Shown: piece by piece, positions 1 through 7,769 of the stretch
How positions within the stretch are numbered: position 1 is the stretch's first letter
Layout: every line of letters begins with the position of its first letter
DNA from: a virus
Length of the DNA stretch: 21,302 bases
IMG/VR virus record: IMGVR_UViG_3300017753_000137
Coordinates: 1-21,302 of that record
Strand: one strand, 5' to 3'
Notes under the pieces: model-generated
What the model was told of the DNA's origin: nothing
Databases searched by the model: none
The model's input: only the letters and a program-made list of their open reading frames with translations
Made by a program: the position numbers and the translations under genes

Positions 1-21
1 GAATATACGAAAAATAAATTG

Positions 22-462
22 CTATGCAAAATCTTTATCGAAAAATTTACCAAGAATATTGTCATTTAAATATTCACTTGATTCAAGCACACCAAGCGCA
101 AACTGATGTTTACATTCCAAGTAAGTCAAATGTTTTTTATTGTTTGCTATGAATATAATTTCACGTTTTAATTCGTGTTCAAAACCACCTTTTAAATATT
201 CTTTGATTAAGTGATGTGAACCATAGTATGTTTTCCAATCGCTTTCTTTTAATACGCGTTTATACATTGGTGGGCGACCTTTACCTTCCCAAAGGGCCTT
301 TTCTTTTTTACCTAATTTTTTCTTTAAATTATACATTAGTGATTTTTTACCAATGTATTTTTTACCTGTAGGTATGTGAGTTGTTTGGTAAATAAAGCCG
401 AATGCTTCTTGTGGAAGGTCGGTTATTTCGTTAATTTCTTTTTTATTATATAACCATTTCAT
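22..462 (-). CDS. GIY-YIG nuclease-like protein (possible homing endonuclease)
   Basis: This 146-residue protein probably cuts DNA. The N-terminal half carries the two halves of a GIY-YIG motif, GFIY at residues 22-25 and KYIG at 35-38, followed by a conserved-looking DWKTYYGS block (75-82). E116 in a YLECK context is a candidate for the metal-binding glutamate. A single-domain protein of this size is usual for small phage-encoded GIY-YIG enzymes, which act as free-standing homing endonucleases or in DNA processing. It is the last gene in reading order, 18 bases after the glycine-rich gene, with an A/T-only leader. Its codon use differs: all three arginine codons are CGC or CGT, while the next gene upstream uses mostly AGA. 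That fits separate acquisition. The domain is well supported; the homing role is inference. Confidence 0.75.
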   Translation of the reverse strand: MKWLYNKKEINEITDLPQEAFGFIYQTTHIPTGKKYIGKKSLMYNLKKKLGKKEKALWEGKGRPPMYKRVLKESDWKTYYGSHHLIKEYLKGGFEHELKREIIFIANNKKHLTYLECKHQFALGVLESSEYLNDNILGKFFDKDFA

Positions 463-480
463 ATTTTATTATTTTAATAT

Positions 481-1854
481 TTATTCAATTGTTTCATCTC
501 CTCCTGGGATATCTGGAGCTTCAACATATGGATCAGTTGTAGGATTTCCTCCTAAATGAATACCAGAACCATTGTCTGGATCAAAAAATCCAGACAATTC
601 AAACAATCCTCTACCTGAAATATCTTTTTTTCTTAAAAATTTAAAACCAGCTTTAAGTGTATAATAACGGTCATAAATAAAATTAATTTCAAAGACATTT
701 TCATGAATATTTCCAGAAAATATATCTATCCTACCAAGATTAAATTTAGCTGTATTTAAAAATAAACCCATAGGAAATCCTCTTTCACCATCCTCAAAGA
801 TAGCGTCTGCTTCAGTCGCCCATGTTTCTGAACCTGATATTGGATATTGATTTATATTCATATCATATAAATCTAGTCTTTCATCCATAAAAAAGTGTCT
901 TTTATCTGCATCATTAACTACACCTGTATATTCAGGTATAAAATTTGATCCGTTGTTTGGGTTTTCTTCAGTAAAAGGCATTAAATGTTTATTAAATATT
1001 GTAGGAGAATAATCAAATGCTAATTGTTGCCCAGGTGTATTTGTATCACCATGTGCCTCTTTATGACCCTTTTTATCTTCAAATAGTTGTCTACTTCTAG
1101 CGGCTAACGAGCAATTTTCTTGAGAACCTGAAGCAGCAGTTGCACTATATCCACTACATGAAATAAATTCTGCGGGTGCGGCACCAAATGCATGTACATA
1201 ACCATCCTTTGTGTTATTAATTAAATCGTGATCCCAAGCACCTTGAGTTAGACCTTGACCAATATTATCTGAATGTCTAGGAGTTGGTCTAGAATATGGA
1301 AATGTTTGAAAAGTATTCTCAATTTTACTATAAAAGAAAGGAGAACCTTGTAATGGAGTTTCAGGAGGATAAGGAAAAACATGAATATTATTTTCTCCTT
1401 GCGATGTTATCCAAGTATCTCTATAATCCATACCTATAGGATTTTCTGAACCCCAACCCCAATCCATAGCAATTAATTCAGTAATGTATTTAGTAGTTTT
1501 AGCTGTATGGGGATTCCAATTAGCAGATTGACAATTTACATTATTGGGGGTATTTTCAGCAGCTATTGAAGTAATATCACCCATTTCAGGGTCTGTTCCT
1601 GGCCACATAACTGTGTTTGCTCCAAAATATACATTAGACATAGTTTGATCTGGATCTACACCAATACCACCGCCGCCACCGCCACCACCACCAGTACCAC
1701 CACCATCACCACCATCACCACCTGGACTACCTGGATCCTCTGGACCACCTGAACCTACTTCTCCAATTACTACCCTAAAAGAAAAATTTTCTTGAAAATC
1801 AGATGTTCCAAAAGTATCTCCAAATTGATTAAAAAGAAATTGGTTTCTTATCAT
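481..1854 (-). CDS. Glycine-rich putative tail-tip or adhesin protein
   Basis: I do not recognise the family of this 457-residue protein. A short N-terminal segment (1-30) leads into a low-complexity glycine-rich stretch (about 31-66) containing a run of nine glycines, then a large domain rich in aromatic residues, Asn, Pro and Gly. The C-terminal part (about 360-430) alternates hydrophobic and polar residues as a beta structure would. There is no signal peptide or membrane segment. It starts one base after the stop of the S74 fibre gene, so the two are probably co-translated. A gene directly downstream of a long fibre is where T4-type phages place adhesin or fibre-assembly genes such as gene 38, whose product also has glycine-rich motifs. 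By position this may be a receptor-binding tip; I see no sequence match that proves it. Confidence 0.5.
   Translation of the reverse strand: MIRNQFLFNQFGDTFGTSDFQENFSFRVVIGEVGSGGPEDPGSPGGDGGDGGGTGGGGGGGGGIGVDPDQTMSNVYFGANTVMWPGTDPEMGDITSIAAENTPNNVNCQSANWNPHTAKTTKYITELIAMDWGWGSENPIGMDYRDTWITSQGENNIHVFPYPPETPLQGSPFFYSKIENTFQTFPYSRPTPRHSDNIGQGLTQGAWDHDLINNTKDGYVHAFGAAPAEFISCSGYSATAASGSQENCSLAARSRQLFEDKKGHKEAHGDTNTPGQQLAFDYSPTIFNKHLMPFTEENPNNGSNFIPEYTGVVNDADKRHFFMDERLDLYDMNINQYPISGSETWATEADAIFEDGERGFPMGLFLNTAKFNLGRIDIFSGNIHENVFEINFIYDRYYTLKAGFKFLRKKDISGRGLFELSGFFDPDNGSGIHLGGNPTTDPYVEAPDIPGGDETIE
1661..1749 (-). repeat. GGN trinucleotide tract encoding polyglycine
   Basis: On the plus strand this is a run of mostly ACC and GCC triplets, read on the minus strand as GGT/GGC glycine codons with a few Asp, Thr and Pro interruptions. 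It is one of the most G+C-rich segments in an otherwise AT-rich window. It lies in the N-terminal part of the glycine-rich protein. Loss or gain of a triplet by slippage would keep the frame and change only linker length. Confidence 0.8.
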
Positions 1855-1855
1855 T

Positions 1856-3433
1856 TTAAATCAATTTTTTAAGTTTGTCAATTTGTTTTTGTTGATCTTT
1901 AATAGCTTCAATTAATAAAGAAACTATTTTATCATACTTAACTCCTTTATAACCATCTTCTCTTGTTTGTACTAATGAAGGTAATACTTGTTCAATTTCT
2001 TGTGCTATAACACCAAAATCTGTTCCTTCATATGTTGATTGATTATTATTCCAATCAAATGAATAACCACCTATTTGTTTGATTTTTCCAATTGGATCTT
2101 CAATTGGTTTAATATTGTCTTTTAAACGTTTGTCTGAAGTATAATATGCAATTACATCTTGTTGAGCTAAAATATTACCAGCAACTAAAAGTTTATGGTT
2201 AGTATTACTAGAAGCATCAACTCCTATACCTACATTATGTGATGGTGTTACAAGTCCTATTCCCCCACCAGCAATTTCCCAATATGTGTCTCCTCCTGCG
2301 CTTGCACTAATTACAACTGCACCTGTTCCAACCCCACCTTGTAATGTAATATTTGGACCTGCAGTTATAGATGTAACACCACTAGATCCTCCTCCTCCAT
2401 AACTTCCAGTAAAATAAAATCTACCAGAAGATGTGTCTATTAAAACAGTTGGATACCCACCAGTTCCAGCATCTGTTGTATTAGCATATAATAACCCACT
2501 TGCACTAAAATCACCAGAAGCAGTAATACCTTGTGCTTCATTTATTCTTAAAGCAATAGTATTATCAGTAAGCAATAATAAATCACTACCTGTAACTGCA
2601 ATACCATTAAAATTAGTAGTAGTATTTAAAGATGAAAGTTTAATTCCTGATGTACTAGCTTTTGAATGAAAATGGGCTAAAACAGAACCATTAGAAGAAG
2701 CAGATATTGCTGCTGAGGTTCCTGATTCACTAATGTGAAGTCTTACTTTAGGGTTTTGTTCTGCAATACCTACTAACCCACTTGAAGATATTATCATAGA
2801 AGGATTAGGAGTTTCTGTAGGTTCGGTACTAGTTCTAAATCTTATATTACCAGTAGTACTATTAACACCTTGAGCTGTTATATTTAAATTCTCTCCATAT
2901 TGATGGATTTCATTTGAATCAAAGGCTAAATGTTGATTAATATTATGTAAAATTAATAAAGAAGATGCAGATGCTTGAGTTAGAGAACTAGTACTAAGTC
3001 CTATAGTTTTACTTGATTCTATATATAATCCTTCACCTTCTATTGGATTATTAGTTGATCCTAAACCAACTGGGGTTAAAAAGTATGAAGCTGAATGTGC
3101 ACCACTACTTGATTGGTAAATTGGACCAAAGAAAGAATGTGAAGTAACACCAAGTTCTGGGGCAAAAGGTGGAGCTCCTGCTGATTGAGAACCAAAGACA
3201 TTACTTGATGTAAGGGTTAAATTTTGTAAATCTGTTGTTACTGCTGAAAAATCTAAAGATTCTAATGAATATGCTCCTGCATTAACTCCTGAGGCTGATA
3301 TAGTACCTGCAACTATTTGGGTTCCTGTTTCAGCTAAATTTAGCATTGAATCAATTAACTCACCAAATTGTCCTTCAGTAGGAGTATCTCCATCTTGAAA
3401 ATATTCTTTTAAATCTTCTTTATTTGTTGCCAT
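1856..3433 (-). CDS. Tail fibre protein with C-terminal S74 intramolecular chaperone
   Basis: This 525-residue protein is a probable trimeric fibre. The N-terminus (about 2-33) has a GDTPTEGQFGELIDS motif that I know from other S74-type fibre proteins, especially of Bacteroidota and their phages. The middle (about 40-420) is rich in Ser, Thr, Gly and Ala with repeated short beta-strand patterns and phrases such as NPKVRLHIS, LLVAGN and VGIG, typical of fibre shafts. Residues 433-525 form an S74 endosialidase-type chaperone: SDKRLKDNI at 433-441, FGVIAQEIE, GVKYDKIVSLLIEAIK, then a short C-terminal coiled coil. The family self-cleaves after the serine of the SDxRLK motif once the trimer has folded; S433 and K438 match the known Ser/Lys pair spacing. 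The start ATG follows an A/T-rich leader without a Shine-Dalgarno site. Confidence 0.88.
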   Translation of the reverse strand: MATNKEDLKEYFQDGDTPTEGQFGELIDSMLNLAETGTQIVAGTISASGVNAGAYSLESLDFSAVTTDLQNLTLTSSNVFGSQSAGAPPFAPELGVTSHSFFGPIYQSSSGAHSASYFLTPVGLGSTNNPIEGEGLYIESSKTIGLSTSSLTQASASSLLILHNINQHLAFDSNEIHQYGENLNITAQGVNSTTGNIRFRTSTEPTETPNPSMIISSSGLVGIAEQNPKVRLHISESGTSAAISASSNGSVLAHFHSKASTSGIKLSSLNTTTNFNGIAVTGSDLLLLTDNTIALRINEAQGITASGDFSASGLLYANTTDAGTGGYPTVLIDTSSGRFYFTGSYGGGGSSGVTSITAGPNITLQGGVGTGAVVISASAGGDTYWEIAGGGIGLVTPSHNVGIGVDASSNTNHKLLVAGNILAQQDVIAYYTSDKRLKDNIKPIEDPIGKIKQIGGYSFDWNNNQSTYEGTDFGVIAQEIEQVLPSLVQTREDGYKGVKYDKIVSLLIEAIKDQQKQIDKLKKLI

Positions 3434-3460
3434 TTCAGTTTATTTAATTTATTATACATA

Positions 3461-5242
3461 TTAAGTATCCCATCTCAATATAATAGTAGTATCAGTTTCA
3501 TTTGAAGTTCTTAATGGTTGTCCTAATTTTCCTACAACAAGTAATTCATTACTTTCATTATATAATCCTATAGTTGTAACATATGGTTTAAAAAGTGATC
3601 CTGTTGCAAAATTTGATAAATCAGGAGAGGTATGGGTTTTTAATTTTCTTACTGAGGGATTTAAAGTATTATTGTATTCATTTTCATCTATAGTACATTT
3701 ATATTCATTTTCATATATTAAATGAGATCCTTGAAATTTAAGTTGATTTATTCCAAAAATAGCTTGTAAAGAAGCAGCTGTTCCTGGAACCCCACCTACT
3801 GTAAATATACCAGGTACATCTGGAAGTTCTATAGGACCTGAATCATCAATAGTCATAGTTCCAATACCATAACCTGCTTTGTTTAATATATATTGGTATT
3901 TTGGATGGGTTATTGTTACTAACCCTTGAGAATAAAATATATTTCCTATATAAGGTGAACCATTACTACTTTCATAATTATTTTTAACTTGTGTTGGAGA
4001 TAATGCTTTATCATAAATTTTTATTTGACTTAAAGAGCCACTAAAATAATTAGTATTACCCCCTTCATTACCAATATAAATATCTGCATTATTTCTATAT
4101 ACACCACTTAAAACTGTTTTTTCAGTTGATTTAATAGTATTTTTATAAATAAATATTTTAGAAGCCGATTGTACGCATACTATATGATGTTGTTTATCAT
4201 ATTCAAGTGGAACAGCATTTAAACTGTTTTGTTGTTTATCATTTTGTTTTTCAAAACTAAGAAAAGTTATAGGTGATACATAATTTGGATTTGTCGACGT
4301 CGCAGTAGGTTTTCGTAAATATATTTTAAATGGATATGAGTCTACATTTTTACTTATGATTTGAGATGATGCTGATGTTTGTAGTAAAGGGAAGGTTGTT
4401 TCTGTAGTAGATTTTTCAATTAGAAACATTTTGTCACCTTGATTACTCATAGTAGGAACATTTACCCAAAATTCAATTGAAAAGTCATCATCTGAATTAA
4501 AGTTAAATTTATTATTATTATAAATTTTTATTTCTGAATTATCTCCATTAAAATCTATTCCTGGAAATTTACTTTGAGAATTATTTGATGGGTGAAGTAT
4601 TTTTTCTGAAAAAGCTACATTATTATAATAAGTTTTATTAAGAAAATAACTATCATCATATTCATATTTATCAAAAGGTGTACTATAAGAATTAACAACG
4701 TTTACTCTTTCATCACCTTTTCTATAATATCTAGTAGGTTTAATATAACCATCATAAATATTTAAATCATATTTTTTATATCCTTCAATAGGACCTATAT
4801 TTAATAAAGTAGAACGAGGATCGGTAATATAATCATCTATATTTGTTCCACTTATTATAAGATTACCATAAGAATCATCTATTATTTTTCTATGACTAGA
4901 TGAAAGAAAAAATGATCCAGGTTTAATTTCATAACCATATAAACCTGCAGGTATAGATAAAATATTGGCTTCTTTATAAAGGGCTCTTTTATGTTTTAAA
5001 TAATTTTCACCTCCAAATTTATTATTTATATCTGTGATATAATTTTTATAATATAAATGATTTATTTGTTGATATTTTATATTTCCACTAGTATAAAGGT
5101 TTATATTAGTAGATGAATATGAAGATGTAAAATAATCTATATCGTTAAAAGCTGCAGAACTTGAATTAAGAGTGTATTGTTTATGGGCATTAAATGGTAC
5201 TACTGCATAGTCTCGGGGTGTAAATTGTTTATAAACTGACAT
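3461..5242 (-). CDS. Virion surface protein with LamG-like domain; paralogue of the next gene upstream
   Basis: This 593-residue protein is probably displayed on the tail or baseplate. Three parts can be seen. The N-terminal scaffold includes an IKPGSFFLSS block (about 106-115) and IIDDSYGNL (about 120-128). Residues about 226-425 form a LamG/concanavalin A-like beta sandwich, with FPGIDFNG, FSIEFWVN, IYIGNEGG and FSGSLSQIKIYDKALS as recognisable strands. Such domains commonly bind glycans. The C-terminal module (about 508-593) has NPSV, YVTTIGLYNESNELLVVGKL and QP. The scaffold blocks and C-terminal module recur in the protein encoded just upstream (5255-6346), which lacks the LamG part. The pair therefore look like duplicates, one with an inserted glycan-binding domain. 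Gaps on both sides are short (27 and 12 bases). The exact place in the virion is unknown. Confidence 0.7.
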   Translation of the reverse strand: MSVYKQFTPRDYAVVPFNAHKQYTLNSSSAAFNDIDYFTSSYSSTNINLYTSGNIKYQQINHLYYKNYITDINNKFGGENYLKHKRALYKEANILSIPAGLYGYEIKPGSFFLSSSHRKIIDDSYGNLIISGTNIDDYITDPRSTLLNIGPIEGYKKYDLNIYDGYIKPTRYYRKGDERVNVVNSYSTPFDKYEYDDSYFLNKTYYNNVAFSEKILHPSNNSQSKFPGIDFNGDNSEIKIYNNNKFNFNSDDDFSIEFWVNVPTMSNQGDKMFLIEKSTTETTFPLLQTSASSQIISKNVDSYPFKIYLRKPTATSTNPNYVSPITFLSFEKQNDKQQNSLNAVPLEYDKQHHIVCVQSASKIFIYKNTIKSTEKTVLSGVYRNNADIYIGNEGGNTNYFSGSLSQIKIYDKALSPTQVKNNYESSNGSPYIGNIFYSQGLVTITHPKYQYILNKAGYGIGTMTIDDSGPIELPDVPGIFTVGGVPGTAASLQAIFGINQLKFQGSHLIYENEYKCTIDENEYNNTLNPSVRKLKTHTSPDLSNFATGSLFKPYVTTIGLYNESNELLVVGKLGQPLRTSNETDTTIILRWDT

Positions 5243-5254
5243 TCAATTAACATT

Positions 5255-6346
5255 TTAATAATCTAATTTTACTCTAATAAGGGCTTCTTTTGAAAAATCT
5301 TTAGCAATTGGTTGACTTAATTTAGCTACTGCTACTAAATCATTAGTATCATTATATAATCCTACTGTTGTAATATATACTTTTGGATTATTTTCCATTG
5401 TACTATATCTTAAATTACCTGTTGAATCTATAAATGATGGGTTAGTAGTAAAATTATGTTGGGAATTTTTTATTCTAGTAAAATAATATTTAGAACTAAT
5501 TTTTTCCTCACTATCTACTATAAATTTACCACCTCCACTAATAGCATTTAAAATTCTAACAGAATTAGTACCATCAATACTATGTGTATTGCCACCTCTT
5601 TCAGGAATAAAACATGTTGATGCATCTCCTACATCATTTGAAGCTGTTAATATATGACCTATAGCAACTGGGTTTAAGACTATAAAACCACTATCTGGAT
5701 AATATAATCCGTAAGATCCACTACCAATAGAATTTTGAATATTAGTAGAACCTGATCTGACTCCATTTGATCCTGAAACAATATTAAATTGTCTACCTGC
5801 ATTAGTAATAACTGCAGATCCTGTTGTTGTAACTGAATCATCAGTAAGGTGAACACCTGTAAATGTTCCAGCTTGGTAATTTCCTAAATGGAGATTTAAT
5901 GAACCAGGTTTTAAGTTATTTTTATAACGTGATCTATTTACATTAATTACATAAATATCATTAGGTGTAAAAGCATTTGTATCACCATCTCCTGGAAAGG
6001 CAAAATGTTTAGTTTCATCACCAAATACTAATTGTCGATATTGATTATAAATATTTTTTGAAGGACTATTACCTATAGCATTAGTATCATTAGTAAAATC
6101 TAAAGATCCAGATCCTGCTCTGTGACCATAAGCTACAGAGAATTGAGAAGCTGAAAGACCTGTATTATTATATACTTCTATATAATGAGCTCCTGAACTT
6201 GTAGCAGCTGCAAAATCTGCTTGAATAGATGAAGTAAAACTATTATCAACTATTAAATTATTAACATTATTAGTCCATGTAGATGTTACTACTTTTTGTG
6301 TATCATCTACAACATCTTCTGTTAAATTATAATCAATTCGTGCCAT
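5255..6346 (-). CDS. Virion structural protein, LamG-less paralogue
   Basis: This 363-residue protein resembles conserved structural proteins I have seen in marine T4-like phages. Conserved-looking blocks are IYVINVNRSRYKNNLKPGSL (131-150), LTDDS (167-171), RQFNIVSGS (185-193), GLYYPDSGFIVLNP (213-226), a YYFTRIKNSQHNFTTNPSF stretch (287-305) and the C-terminal YITTVGLYNDTNDLVAVAKL (324-343). It ends with a KVKLDY-like tail. The C-terminal blocks align with those of the 3461-5242 product, so the two share a common ancestor. No enzyme motif, signal peptide or membrane segment is visible. Its position between baseplate and fibre genes suggests baseplate periphery or fibre attachment, but the molecular role is unknown. 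Confidence 0.65.
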   Translation of the reverse strand: MARIDYNLTEDVVDDTQKVVTSTWTNNVNNLIVDNSFTSSIQADFAAATSSGAHYIEVYNNTGLSASQFSVAYGHRAGSGSLDFTNDTNAIGNSPSKNIYNQYRQLVFGDETKHFAFPGDGDTNAFTPNDIYVINVNRSRYKNNLKPGSLNLHLGNYQAGTFTGVHLTDDSVTTTGSAVITNAGRQFNIVSGSNGVRSGSTNIQNSIGSGSYGLYYPDSGFIVLNPVAIGHILTASNDVGDASTCFIPERGGNTHSIDGTNSVRILNAISGGGKFIVDSEEKISSKYYFTRIKNSQHNFTTNPSFIDSTGNLRYSTMENNPKVYITTVGLYNDTNDLVAVAKLSQPIAKDFSKEALIRVKLDY

Positions 6347-6363
6347 TTTTTATTTTTTATATT

Positions 6364-7065
6364 TTAATATTTTTCTGCTGCTGTTATACCTTGAGCATAT
6401 TGAGATGCACCACTAGCTGCTTTGTTTATAGTAACTGGAACTGTTGCTCTTGCTCCTGTATCTCTACCTTCGATTGTTATAGTAGTTACTAATCTAGTAT
6501 TTGAACCAAATAATGAATCTGAAGATATTGCTTCAAATGATAATGTATTACCAATTACAGTTTCACTAACTGCTACTGTACTTGATATAACTTGAGATGT
6601 TCCTGATTGAGCTGTGCCTTGTCCATTACCTGTGAATGATTTAAATAATCTTCTGTCTTTTACAGTAAATATGTAACCACTTGATTCTTTTGAGTTTACA
6701 GACGCATCAAAATTTAAAGTTTGAGGATCAATTATACCACCTTCACCTTTATTTAAATTAGGAGCTTGATTTGTTATTGAAAGAATAGGAATTGTAGTTA
6801 CATTTCTATTTAGAGTAATTAATTTATGTTTCATTATATTATTTTCATCAGGAAATGCTTCTAATAAAGGCATATTTTCAATTGCTTCACCCGCATATTG
6901 AGAACCATTTGGATGATTTTCATTAAATAATGAATAATCGATTTCATCATCTGCTAGTGCAAATGATGTAATATTAAAAGAACCATCATTTCTTGATAAT
7001 AATTCGCGACCTTTTTTAGTTAATATCGCATCTACTGTTATTGATTTGTTATCTAAATATCCCAT
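6364..7065 (-). CDS. Conserved marine-phage structural protein, possible Ig-like C-terminus
   Basis: This is a 233-residue protein of unknown exact role. The N-terminal two-fifths has a strongly conserved-looking pattern (MGYLDNKSITVDAILTKKGR at 1-20, FALADDEIDYSLFN at 35-48, EAIENMPLLEAFPDE at 60-74). I know this pattern from uncharacterised proteins of marine tailed phages. The C-terminal part (about 158-215) alternates hydrophobic and Thr/Ser residues and ends in TITIEGRD and VPVTINKA, like an immunoglobulin-type or other small beta-sandwich domain. It starts after the longest intergenic gap in this half of the window (44 bases), which holds a copy of the 16-base repeat. It may therefore be the first gene of the fibre-side transcription unit. 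A structural role is inferred from position and resemblance. Confidence 0.6.
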   Translation of the reverse strand: MGYLDNKSITVDAILTKKGRELLSRNDGSFNITSFALADDEIDYSLFNENHPNGSQYAGEAIENMPLLEAFPDENNIMKHKLITLNRNVTTIPILSITNQAPNLNKGEGGIIDPQTLNFDASVNSKESSGYIFTVKDRRLFKSFTGNGQGTAQSGTSQVISSTVAVSETVIGNTLSFEAISSDSLFGSNTRLVTTITIEGRDTGARATVPVTINKAASGASQYAQGITAAEKY

Positions 7066-7075
7066 TATAATTGTG

Positions 7076-7091
7076 TTTTGTTATAAATATA
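7076..7091 (-). promoter_or_regulatory. 16-base repeat, copy 2: candidate promoter or translation leader
   Basis: The minus strand reads TATATTTATAACAAAA, identical to the copy at 21269-21284. It ends ten bases before the ATG at 7065, inside a 44-base intergenic gap that is long for this window. It would drive the fibre-side genes from 7065 leftward. Upstream of it the sequence is A/T-rich with no clear -33 box. Confidence 0.45.
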
Positions 7092-7109
7092 AAATTTTCT
7101 AAAAAATGT

Positions 7110-7766
7110 TTATTTTGTTGCATATCCTGCTTTTAATAGAATTTCATCTAAATTTTCTTTTACTTTAGGGTGGGTATTTTCAGGTATAAGTACAAATCCT
7201 TTATTTCCTACCCCATTAGGTAATTCATTAGATTTATCTAAATCTATAATTAAAGTTGGATTTTTTCTTAATACTGATAATTGATGACTTGAATAAGGAT
7301 AAAAATAAGAAGCTTTTACTTCTCTTGATGCTGAAAATGATTGAGATGCTCCATCATGTATTTCATAATCAATAGTTGTTGATTGAAATTTTGAAGATGT
7401 TAAGATTGTTTCAAAATGTCTTGTTCCTTTCAATCCAGTTGTTGGAATAAAACCATTATACCTATGATTATTTGTAGTTGTTGATGAAGTAGGGGTTTTT
7501 TCTTCACCTTCTAAAAATGCATCAAATCTAGCTGTGTTTCTAGTTATCCCATCAATAAAATTATCTGAAGATGCTGTATTAGATAGTACTTTAGGATAAT
7601 CAATTTCCATTGTTCCTATAGATTCTTGTCTATTATTAGGAATACCATATTGGCCTTTTTCAAAAGTTACAAAAAATTTATTAGTATTTTTAGCTATTTC
7701 CCAATAAACTATATTATCATAAAATTCTGTTAAACTACTTGTAAGATTTATTATTGATTGAGGCAT
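7110..7766 (-). CDS. Hypothetical virion-associated protein
   Basis: I do not recognise this 218-residue protein. It is soluble-looking, with no signal peptide, membrane helix or coiled coil. The N-terminal half has short beta-like runs (YDNIVYWEIAKN, KFFVTFEKGQY). A Thr/Ser-rich stretch around residues 93-110 is likely a loop, and the C-terminus (about 155-218) contains LSVLRKNPTLIIDLDKS and a lysine-rich helical end. The leader is A/T-only, and its start is separated by three bases from the stop of the upstream gene. Placement in a run of baseplate-peripheral genes suggests a virion or assembly role, which is inference only. Confidence 0.5.
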   Translation of the reverse strand: MPQSIINLTSSLTEFYDNIVYWEIAKNTNKFFVTFEKGQYGIPNNRQESIGTMEIDYPKVLSNTASSDNFIDGITRNTARFDAFLEGEEKTPTSSTTTNNHRYNGFIPTTGLKGTRHFETILTSSKFQSTTIDYEIHDGASQSFSASREVKASYFYPYSSHQLSVLRKNPTLIIDLDKSNELPNGVGNKGFVLIPENTHPKVKENLDEILLKAGYATK

Positions 7767-7769
7767 ATT

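Noticed and set aside
1661-1749. Triplet-rich tract considered as a CRISPR or direct-repeat array
   Set aside because: There are no spacers; it is a simple in-frame polyglycine coding tract.
2433-2669. Open frame on the plus strand
   Set aside because: It lies wholly inside the S74 fibre gene on the other strand, has no recognisable motif and comes from the skewed codon use of the real gene. The same holds for plus-strand frames at 6283-6492, 8800-8991 and 10265-10453.
4290-4305. Local CG-rich palindrome (CGACGTCG) inside the LamG gene
   Set aside because: It is in frame and encodes ordinary residues of the domain. A single short site in one gene is not evidence of regulation or insertion.
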